Under the pieces are notes generated by a model, which did no database searches, was not told the origin of the DNA, and saw only the letters and a program-made list of their open reading frames with translations. 64,000 bases of DNA from Peptoniphilus_A harei_B. GTDB lineage: Bacteria; Bacillota; Clostridia; Tissierellales; Peptoniphilaceae. A program made the position numbers and the translations under genes. Shown piece after piece: positions 1 to 7,880 of the stretch (the first letter of the stretch is position 1; every line of letters begins with the position of its first letter). The stretch is taken from contig JAWGHR010000003.1 in the NCBI GenBank assembly GCA_032560695.1, positions 118,510 through 182,509 of the forward strand, read 5' to 3'.

Positions 1-620
1 TCAGGGACTTAAATCTGACCCTTATGAACAAGGAGAAAATAACTATAATTGGTGGCAATGGAGTTGGCAAGACAACTTTAATAAAAATAATTATTGGAGA
101 ACTTAAACTAAAATCTGGCCAAATAAAAATTTTTGAAGAAGACTTAAATATTAATTCACTTAAAAAAATTGGCTACGTTCCCCAATCACAAAAGGAAAAT
201 TTATATACCTTCCCTATTTCTGTCAAGGAGCTTGTAACCCTACAACTCTATGAAAGTATGGGGATGATAAAAATTCCAAGAAAGATCCACTATGAAAAAT
301 CAATGGAGCTTTTAAAGAAGATGAACCTTGAAAAATACGCAGATTATCCCCTAAGAGATCTGTCTGGTGGATTGAGACAAAGGGTTGTAATCACAAGGGC
401 CCTTATGAATAATCCAGAAATTTTAATTTTTGACGAGCCAACATCTGGTGTGGACGAAAATTCAAAGAGGCATTTCGCCAAAAGTCTTGAAGACTTAAAC
501 AAAAATTTTGACGTTTCCATAATTTTAATAACTCACGAGCTAGACTGGGTGAAAAATAATTTGCAAATGGATAAATTTTACGAACTAAAGAAGGGAGGTC
601 TTGAACTTGTTACAGTATAG
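1..620 (+). CDS. Metal ABC transporter ATP-binding protein (5' end outside window)
   Basis: ATPase of an ABC importer of the zinc/manganese type (ZnuC/AdcC/MntB family), judged by its partner permease. The reading frame is open from the first bases of the window: residues RDLNLTL precede the ATG at 24, and this is the normal strand just before Walker A in ABC ATPases. The ATG at 24 is therefore internal and the true start lies to the left. Visible motifs are Walker A (GGNGVGKTT), the Q-loop, the signature LSGGLRQR, Walker B (ILIFDEP) and the H-loop (ILITHE). The stop overlaps the start of the permease gene, so the two are translationally coupled. A solute-binding lipoprotein gene may lie further upstream. 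The metal cannot be told from the ATPase alone. Confidence 0.9.
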   Translation, partial: RDLNLTLMNKEKITIIGGNGVGKTTLIKIIIGELKLKSGQIKIFEEDLNINSLKKIGYVPQSQKENLYTFPISVKELVTLQLYESMGMIKIPRKIHYEKSMELLKKMNLEKYADYPLRDLSGGLRQRVVITRALMNNPEILIFDEPTSGVDENSKRHFAKSLEDLNKNFDVSIILITHELDWVKNNLQMDKFYELKKGGLELVTV

Positions 621-1404
621 CTTTATGATTAGGACCCTCTTGGTTTCCCTTATGATTTCTATAATCATTCCCTTAATTGGAATTGTCATAGTAAATCGTG
701 GGACTTCTATGATGGGGGATGCCCTATCTCACGTTTCACTTGCCGGAGTTGCCCTTGGACTAATCCTTTCAATCAACCCCCTAATTGGTGCCATCTTTGC
801 CTGTGTCATTGGAGCCTTCTCCATTGAAAAAATCAGGAAGAAGTTCCCCCAATTTGGAGACATGGCAACTGCCATAATAACCTCCATGGGTCTGGGACTT
901 GCCGCCCTCTTGTCAGATTTTTCGCCAGGAGGAAGCAGCTTTGACGCCTATCTCTTTGGGAGTATTGCATCAGTATCAAGGGCTGACCTTATAATAGTCC
1001 TAATAACCTTTATACTTGTTGTGGCAATATCATTAATTTACTATTTTGGTCTCCTCTCCATTGCAGTTGATCCCCAACTTGCAAAGATGAGCGGGGTCAA
1101 TGTAAGAAGAATTAATTCAATATTCACACTTTTATCTGCCCTTACAATTGCCCTTTCAGCCAAAATAATTGGGGCCCTCATGGTAACATCACTTATAGTT
1201 TTGCCTGTGGCATCATCCCTCTTAATAAGTAAATCCTACAAGGCAACCTTCCTTAATACTCTAGTTCTTGGAGTCCTTTACACCCTAAGTGGCGTCATCC
1301 TCTCCTACTACTTTGACCTAAAACCAGGTGGAGCAATAGTGGTTATTGCCTCCTTAGGCATGCTAGTATGCCTCTTGATTTCAAAATTAAAGATTAAAAA
1401 ATAA
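607..1404 (+). CDS. Metal ABC transporter permease (ZnuB/MntC family)
   Basis: Integral membrane permease of the ABC-3 family for Zn or Mn uptake, partner of the upstream ATPase. The sequence has about 7-8 hydrophobic segments and the family motif around MMGDALSHVSLAGVALG in the first third, the hallmark of ABC-3 permeases. The frame opens at a TTG at 601, but the ribosome binding site AAGGGAGGT (591-599) lies only one base from it. The TTG at 607 has normal spacing and gives MLQYSFMIRTLL, so I place the start there. It overlaps the ATPase gene by 14 bases. A strong terminator follows. The length, about 265 residues, is usual for the family. Confidence 0.87.
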   Translation: MLQYSFMIRTLLVSLMISIIIPLIGIVIVNRGTSMMGDALSHVSLAGVALGLILSINPLIGAIFACVIGAFSIEKIRKKFPQFGDMATAIITSMGLGLAALLSDFSPGGSSFDAYLFGSIASVSRADLIIVLITFILVVAISLIYYFGLLSIAVDPQLAKMSGVNVRRINSIFTLLSALTIALSAKIIGALMVTSLIVLPVASSLLISKSYKATFLNTLVLGVLYTLSGVILSYYFDLKPGGAIVVIASLGMLVCLLISKLKIKK

Positions 1405-1409
1405 GAGAG

Positions 1410-1434
1410 TCTGCAAGATAACTTGCAGATTTTT
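1410..1434 (+). terminator. Intrinsic terminator of the metal ABC operon
   Basis: Eight-bp stem TCTGCAAG/CTTGCAGA with a four-base loop followed by TTTTT, starting six bases after the permease stop. Confidence 0.85.
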
Positions 1435-1486
1435 CTTTGTTGCTTTTAAGTGTTATATCAAAAAAATTTAGTACAAAATTAAAACA

Positions 1487-1516
1487 TTGACAGTGTATAT
1501 TGTAAGATGTTAATTT
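1487..1516 (+). promoter_or_regulatory. Probable sigma-A promoter of the C69 dipeptidase gene
   Basis: TTGACA at 1487-1492 and TAATTT at 1511-1516 (spacer 18), upstream of a strong ribosome binding site AAGGAGGT at 1580-1587. The leader of about 70 nt has no other obvious feature. Confidence 0.55.
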
Positions 1517-1591
1517 ATATTTATAAAAACGCTCTCATTATTCATTTATAGAGAAAGCAAACATTTTACTAATGAGGGCAAGGAGGTAATT

Positions 1592-3595
1592 ATGAAAAAT
1601 AGCAAGAAGAGATTATTGATTGCAGGTCTTGCGTCTAGCATGGTTTTATCCATGGCAGTACCAACCTTTGCCTGCACAGGTATCATTGTTGGTAAAGACC
1701 TAACTACTGATGGTTCTTTTATCTTTGGAAGGACTGAAGACTACGAAAGAAATAGGACTATGAGACTTGTAACTCACCCACGTGGAGAAATCAAAAAAGG
1801 TGACAAGTTAGTTGACGTAAACAACGGTTTTACATACATACACAAGGAAGATTCATTGAAGTTTTTCTCAACTCCAGACTCTTCCAAGAAAGCTAAAGAC
1901 ATGGAACAAGGTGTCTACGATGCAGCTGGCTACAATGAAGCAGGCGTAGGTATATTCTGTACAGTTTCAGCTAGCCCATCAGACGAAGTCTTAAAGGCTG
2001 ATCCTTTTGTAAAAGATGGTGTCAATGAAGCCAGCATGACTACTTTCTTACTTGCACACGCAAGATCAGCTAGGGGTGCCATTGAACTTTTAGCAAAAAC
2101 TATTGACGAACAAGGTGCATCCATGGGTGACATTGTTGCCTTTGGCGACCAAGATGAAGTTTGGTACATGGAAATTTATACTGGCCACCAATATGTTGCC
2201 ATTAAGTATCCTGCCGACAAGTTTAGTATCTTCCCTAACGATTTTTGGCTAGGTGGAGTTGACCTTAAGGATAAGGAAAATGTAATTGCATCTAAGGACA
2301 TAGTTGAAGTTGCAAAGAAGGCAAAGACTTATAAGGAAACTGCTGATGGTCTTATGGACATGGCTGGATCCTATGGTCCTAAGGAAATTAGAGATACATC
2401 TCGTTCAAGAGTTTGGTCTGGTATCCACGACCTTGACCCTAACTCAAAGGTGCCTTACGATGCAGAAAGATTTGATTTGTTAAACGACCTATCTGAAGGC
2501 AGTGAAAAAATAGACATCACTCATGCCCTAAATGTATTTAGAAATAGACTTGATGGAACTGAATTTACTCCATCAGACAACAAGGCTGAAAGAAAGGCAA
2601 ACCCTAAGACTCACAAGAGACCAATTGGATCTATTAACACAATGCAGGCCCACATCTTCCAAATCAAGGAAGGTTATCCAAAGGAAGCTCCAGGTCTTAT
2701 GTGGATGACTCTAGGAAGTCCACTTAACATTCCTTGGATTCCAATTTTCCCTGACATCAACGACTCTACAGCTGAAGCAAAAAATAATTCACCAGTTTAC
2801 GATGCAAACTCCTACTACTGGGTTGGCTCATCTGTTAATGATTTAGTTTCTGGAAACAGAGAAGCTCTTGGCGAATCAACAAGAAAAACTGTTACAGACT
2901 TTGAAGACAAAGTCATGAAAGACCTTCCTCAAGTTGAAAAGGAATGGATTGAACTTTATTCAAAGGACAAGGCAAAGGCAGCAGAATTCTCAACTGCTAA
3001 GACAATGGAATGGGAAAAAGAAGTCTTTGACCTAGAAAAGGGACTACAAAAGGAACTTTCACAAGTTTCTAAGGCTGACTTAATTGACCACTGGGCAAGA
3101 AAACCTATTATTGATGCCATCAACAAGAAGTTAATGGTTGGAACAAGCGACCTCAAGTTCTCTCCAAATGAAAAAATCACTCGTGGTGAATTCATCACTA
3201 TTCTTGGAAGACTTGGCAAGGTTGACACAAATAAATACGCTGAAGTTAAGGACAAGAACATCGAAGCAGGCAAGTTCTACACAGAATACATGAACTGGGC
3301 TGTGGAAAATAAACTTCTTCCAAAGACTTCAAAGGCACTTGCATCAGAAGTAATTACTCGTGAAGAAATGGCTCACATTTTAGCATCTTATCTAAAACTA
3401 ATGGGTGACGACATTTCAACTCAAAAACTTGTTGTCTTTGACGACGAAAAAGAAATTTCTGATTGGGCTTACGAAGACATTCAATTCCTAGCTAACAAGG
3501 GAATTTTAAGTGGAACATCAAACAACAAGTTCTCACCTAAGGCAAACTTAACAAGAGCAGAAGTAGCACAAATAATTTCAAAACTTGATAAGTAA
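1592..3595 (+). CDS. Secreted C69-family dipeptidase with three SLH domains
   Basis: Exported peptidase of family C69 (U34 dipeptidase, N-terminal nucleophile hydrolase). A signal peptide (residues 1-27, ending TFA) is followed directly by Cys28, which becomes the N-terminal nucleophile after cleavage, as in this family. The block CTGIIVGKDLTTDGS followed by GRTEDYERN is typical. The catalytic region runs to about residue 480. The C-terminal part (about 500-667) holds three S-layer homology repeats, each with a W/Y-A-x-x-x-I start and ITRGE/ITREE/LTRAE motifs, so the enzyme is probably held non-covalently on secondary cell-wall polymer. It is a single-gene unit with its own promoter and terminator. 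Length 667 is longer than plain C69 enzymes because of the SLH tail. The substrate is probably short peptides; specificity is not readable. Confidence 0.9.
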   Translation: MKNSKKRLLIAGLASSMVLSMAVPTFACTGIIVGKDLTTDGSFIFGRTEDYERNRTMRLVTHPRGEIKKGDKLVDVNNGFTYIHKEDSLKFFSTPDSSKKAKDMEQGVYDAAGYNEAGVGIFCTVSASPSDEVLKADPFVKDGVNEASMTTFLLAHARSARGAIELLAKTIDEQGASMGDIVAFGDQDEVWYMEIYTGHQYVAIKYPADKFSIFPNDFWLGGVDLKDKENVIASKDIVEVAKKAKTYKETADGLMDMAGSYGPKEIRDTSRSRVWSGIHDLDPNSKVPYDAERFDLLNDLSEGSEKIDITHALNVFRNRLDGTEFTPSDNKAERKANPKTHKRPIGSINTMQAHIFQIKEGYPKEAPGLMWMTLGSPLNIPWIPIFPDINDSTAEAKNNSPVYDANSYYWVGSSVNDLVSGNREALGESTRKTVTDFEDKVMKDLPQVEKEWIELYSKDKAKAAEFSTAKTMEWEKEVFDLEKGLQKELSQVSKADLIDHWARKPIIDAINKKLMVGTSDLKFSPNEKITRGEFITILGRLGKVDTNKYAEVKDKNIEAGKFYTEYMNWAVENKLLPKTSKALASEVITREEMAHILASYLKLMGDDISTQKLVVFDDEKEISDWAYEDIQFLANKGILSGTSNNKFSPKANLTRAEVAQIISKLDK

Positions 3596-3628
3596 GTTGC
3601 TTGATAAAAATTAAAAATACAAAGTAAA

Positions 3629-3660
3629 AATCCTAGGTGTAAAAACCTAGGATTATTTTT
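3629..3660. terminator. Bidirectional terminator between convergent genes
   Basis: Ten-bp perfect stem AATCCTAGGT/ACCTAGGATT, loop GTAAAA, with an A tract on the left and a T tract on the right. It serves the C69 gene on the plus strand and the gene at 3678 on the minus strand. Confidence 0.85.
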
Positions 3661-3677
3661 TATTATAAAATTTTCTC

Positions 3678-4634
3678 TTAGAGTGAGAAGTCTATCTCTG
3701 GGCCTATTGGCACTATTTTATTTGGATTTATCAAGTCGTGGGACATGTAATAGTGGGTCTTGATGTGGTCTAAATCCACTGTCTCTGCCACTCCCTCCAT
3801 GTTGTAAATCTCCCTCGTGTATCTCCAAATATTTTCATAAGAAGTAAGGGGTCTTATGTTGCACTTGAAGTGACCAAAATAAACTGGGTCAAATCGAACT
3901 AGAGTGGTAAAAAGTCTTATGTCTGCTTCTGTAAACCTGTCGCCAACTAAAAACTTATTCTTTGATAAAATTTCTTCAATTTTATCTAGGGCATCAAATA
4001 CATTTTTCACTTCTTCTTGGTAAACTTCTTGCTTTGTTGCAAAACCTGCCTTGTAAACTCCATTGTTGATCCTGTCATAGACAAATTCGTTTATCTCATC
4101 TATCTCATCTCTAAGGTCTTCTGGATAGAAGTCTCCCTCTTTTGCTCCCAAGTCATCAAAGGCGTGGTTGAAGATCCTAATTATTTCTGAGGATTCGTTG
4201 TTGACGATTTTTTCTTCCTTTGTGTCGTAGAGAACTGGCACAGTTACCCTGCCAGTGTAGTCTGGCTTTACATGTGTGTAAAGCTCATGAAGGCACTTAA
4301 AGCCATGAATCTTGTCCTCTGTTGCACCTGGATAGTCTCCAAAGGTCCAACCCTTGTCATACATTAGTGGACTTACAATTGAAAGACCAACTATGTCTTC
4401 AAGTCCCTTGAGCTTCCTAACCATTAGGGTTCTTGCTGCCCAAGGACACGCCAATGAAACATAAAGGTGGTATCTTCCCTTTTCTGCTGGATAAGCCTTC
4501 CTGTCCTCGTCGTCAATCTTTCCGTCCTTTGTTATCCAGTCCCTAAAGGAGGAATCCTTTCTAACAAACTTTCCTCCAGTTGATTCTGTGTCATACCACT
4601 GGTCAACCCATTTACCTTCTACTAATAATCCCAT
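3678..4634 (-). CDS. Glutathionyl-hydroquinone reductase-like protein (Xi-class GST, ECM4/YqjG family)
   Basis: Cytoplasmic thioredoxin-fold enzyme of the Xi-class glutathione transferases, which reduce glutathionyl-hydroquinones through an active-site Cys. The Cys-Pro-Trp-Ala motif is at about residues 63-66, in VSLACPWAARTL, with the all-alpha C-terminal domain after it. The frame opens with two Met codons; the ribosome binding site AAAGGAG sits correctly for the second, so the start is at 4634 (MGLLVEGKW, 318 residues), the normal family length. It is monocistronic. No glutathione-synthesis gene is in the window and most anaerobic cocci are not known to make glutathione, so the physiological thiol is uncertain. 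Confidence 0.82.
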   Translation of the reverse strand: MGLLVEGKWVDQWYDTESTGGKFVRKDSSFRDWITKDGKIDDEDRKAYPAEKGRYHLYVSLACPWAARTLMVRKLKGLEDIVGLSIVSPLMYDKGWTFGDYPGATEDKIHGFKCLHELYTHVKPDYTGRVTVPVLYDTKEEKIVNNESSEIIRIFNHAFDDLGAKEGDFYPEDLRDEIDEINEFVYDRINNGVYKAGFATKQEVYQEEVKNVFDALDKIEEILSKNKFLVGDRFTEADIRLFTTLVRFDPVYFGHFKCNIRPLTSYENIWRYTREIYNMEGVAETVDLDHIKTHYYMSHDLINPNKIVPIGPEIDFSL

Positions 4635-4706
4635 ATTCATCTCCTTTTCTTTCTCTAAATTTTTTTCTAACTATAATTAATTTTACCCCTGGGAAATTTT
4701 TGAAAA

Positions 4707-4731
4707 CAAAAAAGGCGGCTCAAGCCACCTT
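4707..4731 (-). terminator. Terminator of ftsH
   Basis: On the minus strand AAGGTGGC, a TTGA loop and GCCGCCTT followed by TTTT, twelve bases beyond the ftsH stop. Confidence 0.8.
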
Positions 4732-4742
4732 CTTCATAATTC

Positions 4743-6578
4743 TTATTCTTCTTCATCAAATTCCTTGTACTTTGATAGGATTTCCATAAACTGCTTACCA
4801 GTTATTGTTTCCTCTTCTAACAAGAATTCAGAAAGTTCCTTCATGGCATCCCTATTGTCTGCAATTAATTTTCTTGCATTATCTTGGGCAGATTTAACAA
4901 TCTTCACCATGAGGTCATCAATTTCTTTCCTAGTTTCTTCGGAACAGTTCATGTTTCCATTGTCGCCCATGTATCTTGAGCCAGAGTCTTGGAACTTAAC
5001 CATGCCAAACTCCTCAGCCATACCATATTGGGTGATCATAGACCTGGCAGTTTCTGTTGCCTTCTCAATGTCGTTGGCAGCGCCAGTTGAAACTTCGTTA
5101 AAGATAACTTCTTCTGCTGCACGTCCACCACAAAGAGTTGTGATGTGGTTGATTAAATCTTCTCTTGTGTAGAGATTCTTTTCATCCTTTGGCACCTGCA
5201 TAGTGTAGCCAAGAGCTCCTGAAGTCCTTGGAATAATTGTAATTTTTTCCACCGGTTCAGACCCAGTTTGTAGGGCTGCAACAAGGGCGTGACCAATTTC
5301 GTGGTAGGCAACCCTCTTCTTTTCTTCTGGAGAAAGGATATCTTGCTTTCTTTGGGCACCTGCAATTACAACTTCTATGGACTCTTGGATGTCCTCTTGA
5401 CGAACCTTGTCGTGGCCCATCCTAACTGCACGAAGGGCAGCTTCGTTTAAGATATTTGCAAGTTGGGCACCTGAGGCACCAGCAGTTGACCTTGCAATAA
5501 GTGAATAGTCAATGTCATCTTCCATCTTGTAGGAACTTGCGTGAACCTTTAGGATGTCAATCCTGTCCTTTAGAGTTGGAAGCTCAACCCTAATTTGCCT
5601 GTCAAACCTTCCCGGTCTAAGTAGGGCTGGGTCAAGGATCTCTGGCCTATTAGTTGCAGCAAGCATTACAATACCAATGTTGCCGTCAAATCCGTCCATC
5701 TCAGTCAAAAGTTGGTTGAGGGTTTGCTCTCTTTCATCGTTGCCAGAAATTCCTCCGGCATCTCTCTTCTTACCAATAGTATCAATTTCGTCGATAAAAA
5801 TAATACATGGGGCATTCTTTTTTGCTTCGTCAAAGAGTTCCCTTACCTTAGCTGCACCACGTCCCACAAACATTTCCACGAATTCAGAACCTGCAATGGA
5901 AAAGAAGGGAACGTGACTTTCCCCAGCTACTGCCCTTGCAAGTAGGGTCTTACCAGTTCCTGGAGGGCCAACAAGTAGGGCTCCTTTAGGGCACTTGGCA
6001 CCAATTTCTGTGTATTTTTTTGGATTCTTTAAGTAGTCCACGATTTCCACCAGGGACTCTTCTGCTTCCTCTTGACCTGCAACGTCATCGAAATCTACAG
6101 TTTCACCACTTGGTTCGTACTTTTGAATTTTCTTTCCACCACCAAGGATTCCACCGCCGCCAAGATTTTGCATCCTCTTAGTCATTGCCCTTTGTAGCAA
6201 GAAGAATAGTAGGATTGGAAATCCCCAAGTCATTACAAAATTCATAAATAAACTTGGCTTTTCTGGAATTTCAGAAGAGTAGTCAACATTTTTCTCTTCA
6301 AGGTCTTTGACTATGTCTGGGTCTTCCATCTTTCCAGTCTTGTAGATTTTTTTGTCGTCCTTAAGCTTGTAGAGGATTTGGTCTTGTTTAAAACTTACCT
6401 CTTCAATTTTATCCTGGCTCAAATTCTTCCTAAAGTCTGAATAAGAAGAACCCTCTATGCTGTTTTGTGTCACCATTGGCAAAATTAACCAGTTTAGGGC
6501 AAAGACTGCCAAGATTGAAATCAAATAATATCTAAGTAAATTGTACTTGGGCCTCTTGTTGTTGTCCTTATCATCCAT
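4743..6578 (-). CDS. ftsH: ATP-dependent zinc metalloprotease FtsH
   Basis: Membrane-anchored AAA+ protease that degrades misfolded and regulatory membrane and cytosolic proteins. Two membrane segments (about 16-36 and 110-131) flank a small extracytoplasmic domain. These are followed by Walker A GPPGTGKT (204-211), Walker B with FIDEID (261-266), the second region of homology with arginine fingers, and the zinc motif HEIGH (426-430). Length 611 is slightly shorter than the B. subtilis protein; the variable C-terminal tail ends in EEE. The start has AAGGAGG seven bases upstream. Unlike the common arrangement next to hpt and tilS near the origin, it stands alone here. Confidence 0.97.
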   Translation of the reverse strand: MDDKDNNKRPKYNLLRYYLISILAVFALNWLILPMVTQNSIEGSSYSDFRKNLSQDKIEEVSFKQDQILYKLKDDKKIYKTGKMEDPDIVKDLEEKNVDYSSEIPEKPSLFMNFVMTWGFPILLFFLLQRAMTKRMQNLGGGGILGGGKKIQKYEPSGETVDFDDVAGQEEAEESLVEIVDYLKNPKKYTEIGAKCPKGALLVGPPGTGKTLLARAVAGESHVPFFSIAGSEFVEMFVGRGAAKVRELFDEAKKNAPCIIFIDEIDTIGKKRDAGGISGNDEREQTLNQLLTEMDGFDGNIGIVMLAATNRPEILDPALLRPGRFDRQIRVELPTLKDRIDILKVHASSYKMEDDIDYSLIARSTAGASGAQLANILNEAALRAVRMGHDKVRQEDIQESIEVVIAGAQRKQDILSPEEKKRVAYHEIGHALVAALQTGSEPVEKITIIPRTSGALGYTMQVPKDEKNLYTREDLINHITTLCGGRAAEEVIFNEVSTGAANDIEKATETARSMITQYGMAEEFGMVKFQDSGSRYMGDNGNMNCSEETRKEIDDLMVKIVKSAQDNARKLIADNRDAMKELSEFLLEEETITGKQFMEILSKYKEFDEEE

Positions 6579-6611
6579 ATTATAAACCTCCTTAAGGGAT
6601 GAATTTTTCTA

Positions 6612-6639
6612 TAAAGAAAAACCGGATAAAAATCCGGCT
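6612..6639 (-). terminator. Terminator of nrdB
   Basis: Minus-strand stem CCGGAT/ATCCGG with loop TTTT and a following T-rich run, just after the nrdB stop at 6655. Confidence 0.8.
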
Positions 6640-6654
6640 TAAATCTCTTTCTTA

Positions 6655-7695
6655 TTAAAGGTCATCTTCGATTACAGAAGACTTGGAATATGCAGATGGC
6701 TTTGCTTCGAAGAAATCTGTCTTAATTTGGTTTGGATCAGAATATTCGCTAACCCACTTCATGGATTCTGGCTCATCGATATTTTCATCGAAGAGGTTGC
6801 CAAAACCAAGATTTCTGGAACGCAAGTTGCCAAGGTACATGATGTAATCTTCAATCATCTTCTCATTGAGACCCCTAATTTCATCGCCTATGACATACTT
6901 ACCCCAAGCAATCTCTTCCTCAACACCCTTTTTAAGCATTTCTTTATATTTCTCTATATTTTCATCTGTAAATATTTCTGGTTCTTCCTTTTTCATCTCA
7001 AGGATGATGCTTCTGAATAACCAAAGGTGAGTGTTCTCGTCCCTGTTGATGTATCTGATTTCAGAAACAGTGCCAGGCATCTTGCCCATCCTTCCAAGAT
7101 TGTAGAAGAAGGAGAAGCCTGAGTAGAAGTAAATTCCTTCAAGGATGTAGTTAGCAATTAGGGCCTTCATAAAGTTATCCAAGTTTTCATCTTCGTAGAA
7201 GTCTTGGTATTGGTCCCCGATAAATTTGTTTCTCTTTAATAGGACTTCGTCATCCTTGTATTGGTAGAGGATTTCTTCCCTCTCTTCTGGAGAACAAATT
7301 GTGTCCAAGATGTAGGAATAGGACTGAGAGTGGATGGACTCTTGGTAACCTTGGATTGAAAGGCACAGGTTGATTTCATTTGCCGTTACATAGGATTGTA
7401 GCTTTGGTATCTGAGCAGTTTGCAGTGAATCAAGATAAATCAAAAAGGATAAAATCTTGTCGTAGGCAGTTTTTTCAGCCTTGTCAAGTTCCCTGTAGTC
7501 CTTCACGTCTTGGGAAAGATTAATTTCTTCTGGTATCCAAAAGTTGTTCATGGCTTGGCGGTACCAGTCACTTGTCCAGCTGTACTTCAAGTTGTTGAAG
7601 TCATTTAGGTTTGTTGTGTTACCGTTGATGACCCTTCTCTTGGAAGTTTCAATGTCTCCCTTTTCATTAAAGAGACCTCTTTTTGAAAGTTGCAT
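6655..7695 (-). CDS. nrdB: Class I ribonucleotide reductase beta subunit
   Basis: Small (radical-bearing) subunit of aerobic class I ribonucleotide reductase, which makes deoxynucleotides with NrdA. The six metal ligands can be read: Asp89, Glu119, His122, Glu186, Glu220 and His223. The radical Tyr126 sits four residues after His122, the spacing seen in E. coli NrdB. Length 346 is normal. It lies downstream of nrdA and is probably cotranscribed with it across an unusual repeat region; it has its own ribosome binding site AAGGAGG. Tyr is retained, so this is neither a Phe-type (class Ic) nor a Leu/Val variant. Which metal is used (Fe or Mn) cannot be told. Confidence 0.95.
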   Translation of the reverse strand: MQLSKRGLFNEKGDIETSKRRVINGNTTNLNDFNNLKYSWTSDWYRQAMNNFWIPEEINLSQDVKDYRELDKAEKTAYDKILSFLIYLDSLQTAQIPKLQSYVTANEINLCLSIQGYQESIHSQSYSYILDTICSPEEREEILYQYKDDEVLLKRNKFIGDQYQDFYEDENLDNFMKALIANYILEGIYFYSGFSFFYNLGRMGKMPGTVSEIRYINRDENTHLWLFRSIILEMKKEEPEIFTDENIEKYKEMLKKGVEEEIAWGKYVIGDEIRGLNEKMIEDYIMYLGNLRSRNLGFGNLFDENIDEPESMKWVSEYSDPNQIKTDFFEAKPSAYSKSSVIEDDL

Positions 7696-7731
7696 ATTTC
7701 CTCCTTAATAATAATTTTTAACGCTTTTCTA

Positions 7732-7875
7732 AATATTTATGAACTTATAGGTATCTATGACCCTATAAAGTTTTATAACTTAATAAAAGTTTACTACTCT
7801 GTAAGAGTTTGTGACTTCATAAAAGTTTACAAGCCTATAGAAGTTTGTAATTTTGTAAAAAATTGTAGCTTTACA
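7732..7875. repeat. Eight-copy degenerate 18-bp tandem repeat between nrdA and nrdB
   Basis: Eight consecutive 18-bp units fill the spacer exactly (7732, 7750, 7768, 7786, 7804, 7822, 7840, 7858). The plus-strand consensus is near AAAGTTTATGACCTTATA. The GTTT core near the start and the final TA are best kept, the middle varies. On the nrdA-nrdB message the complement is read. Because 18 is a multiple of three, the plus strand gives a chance-looking open frame with a six-residue periodicity. It has only a TTG start and no ribosome binding site, so I do not call it a gene. Confidence 0.8.
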
Positions 7876-7880
7876 ATAAT

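Noticed and set aside
24..26. ATG at 24 as the true start of the ABC ATPase
   Set aside because: The frame is open upstream and codes the conserved strand before Walker A.
7732..7875. CRISPR array
   Set aside because: Units are contiguous 18-bp repeats without spacers, and no cas genes are in the window.
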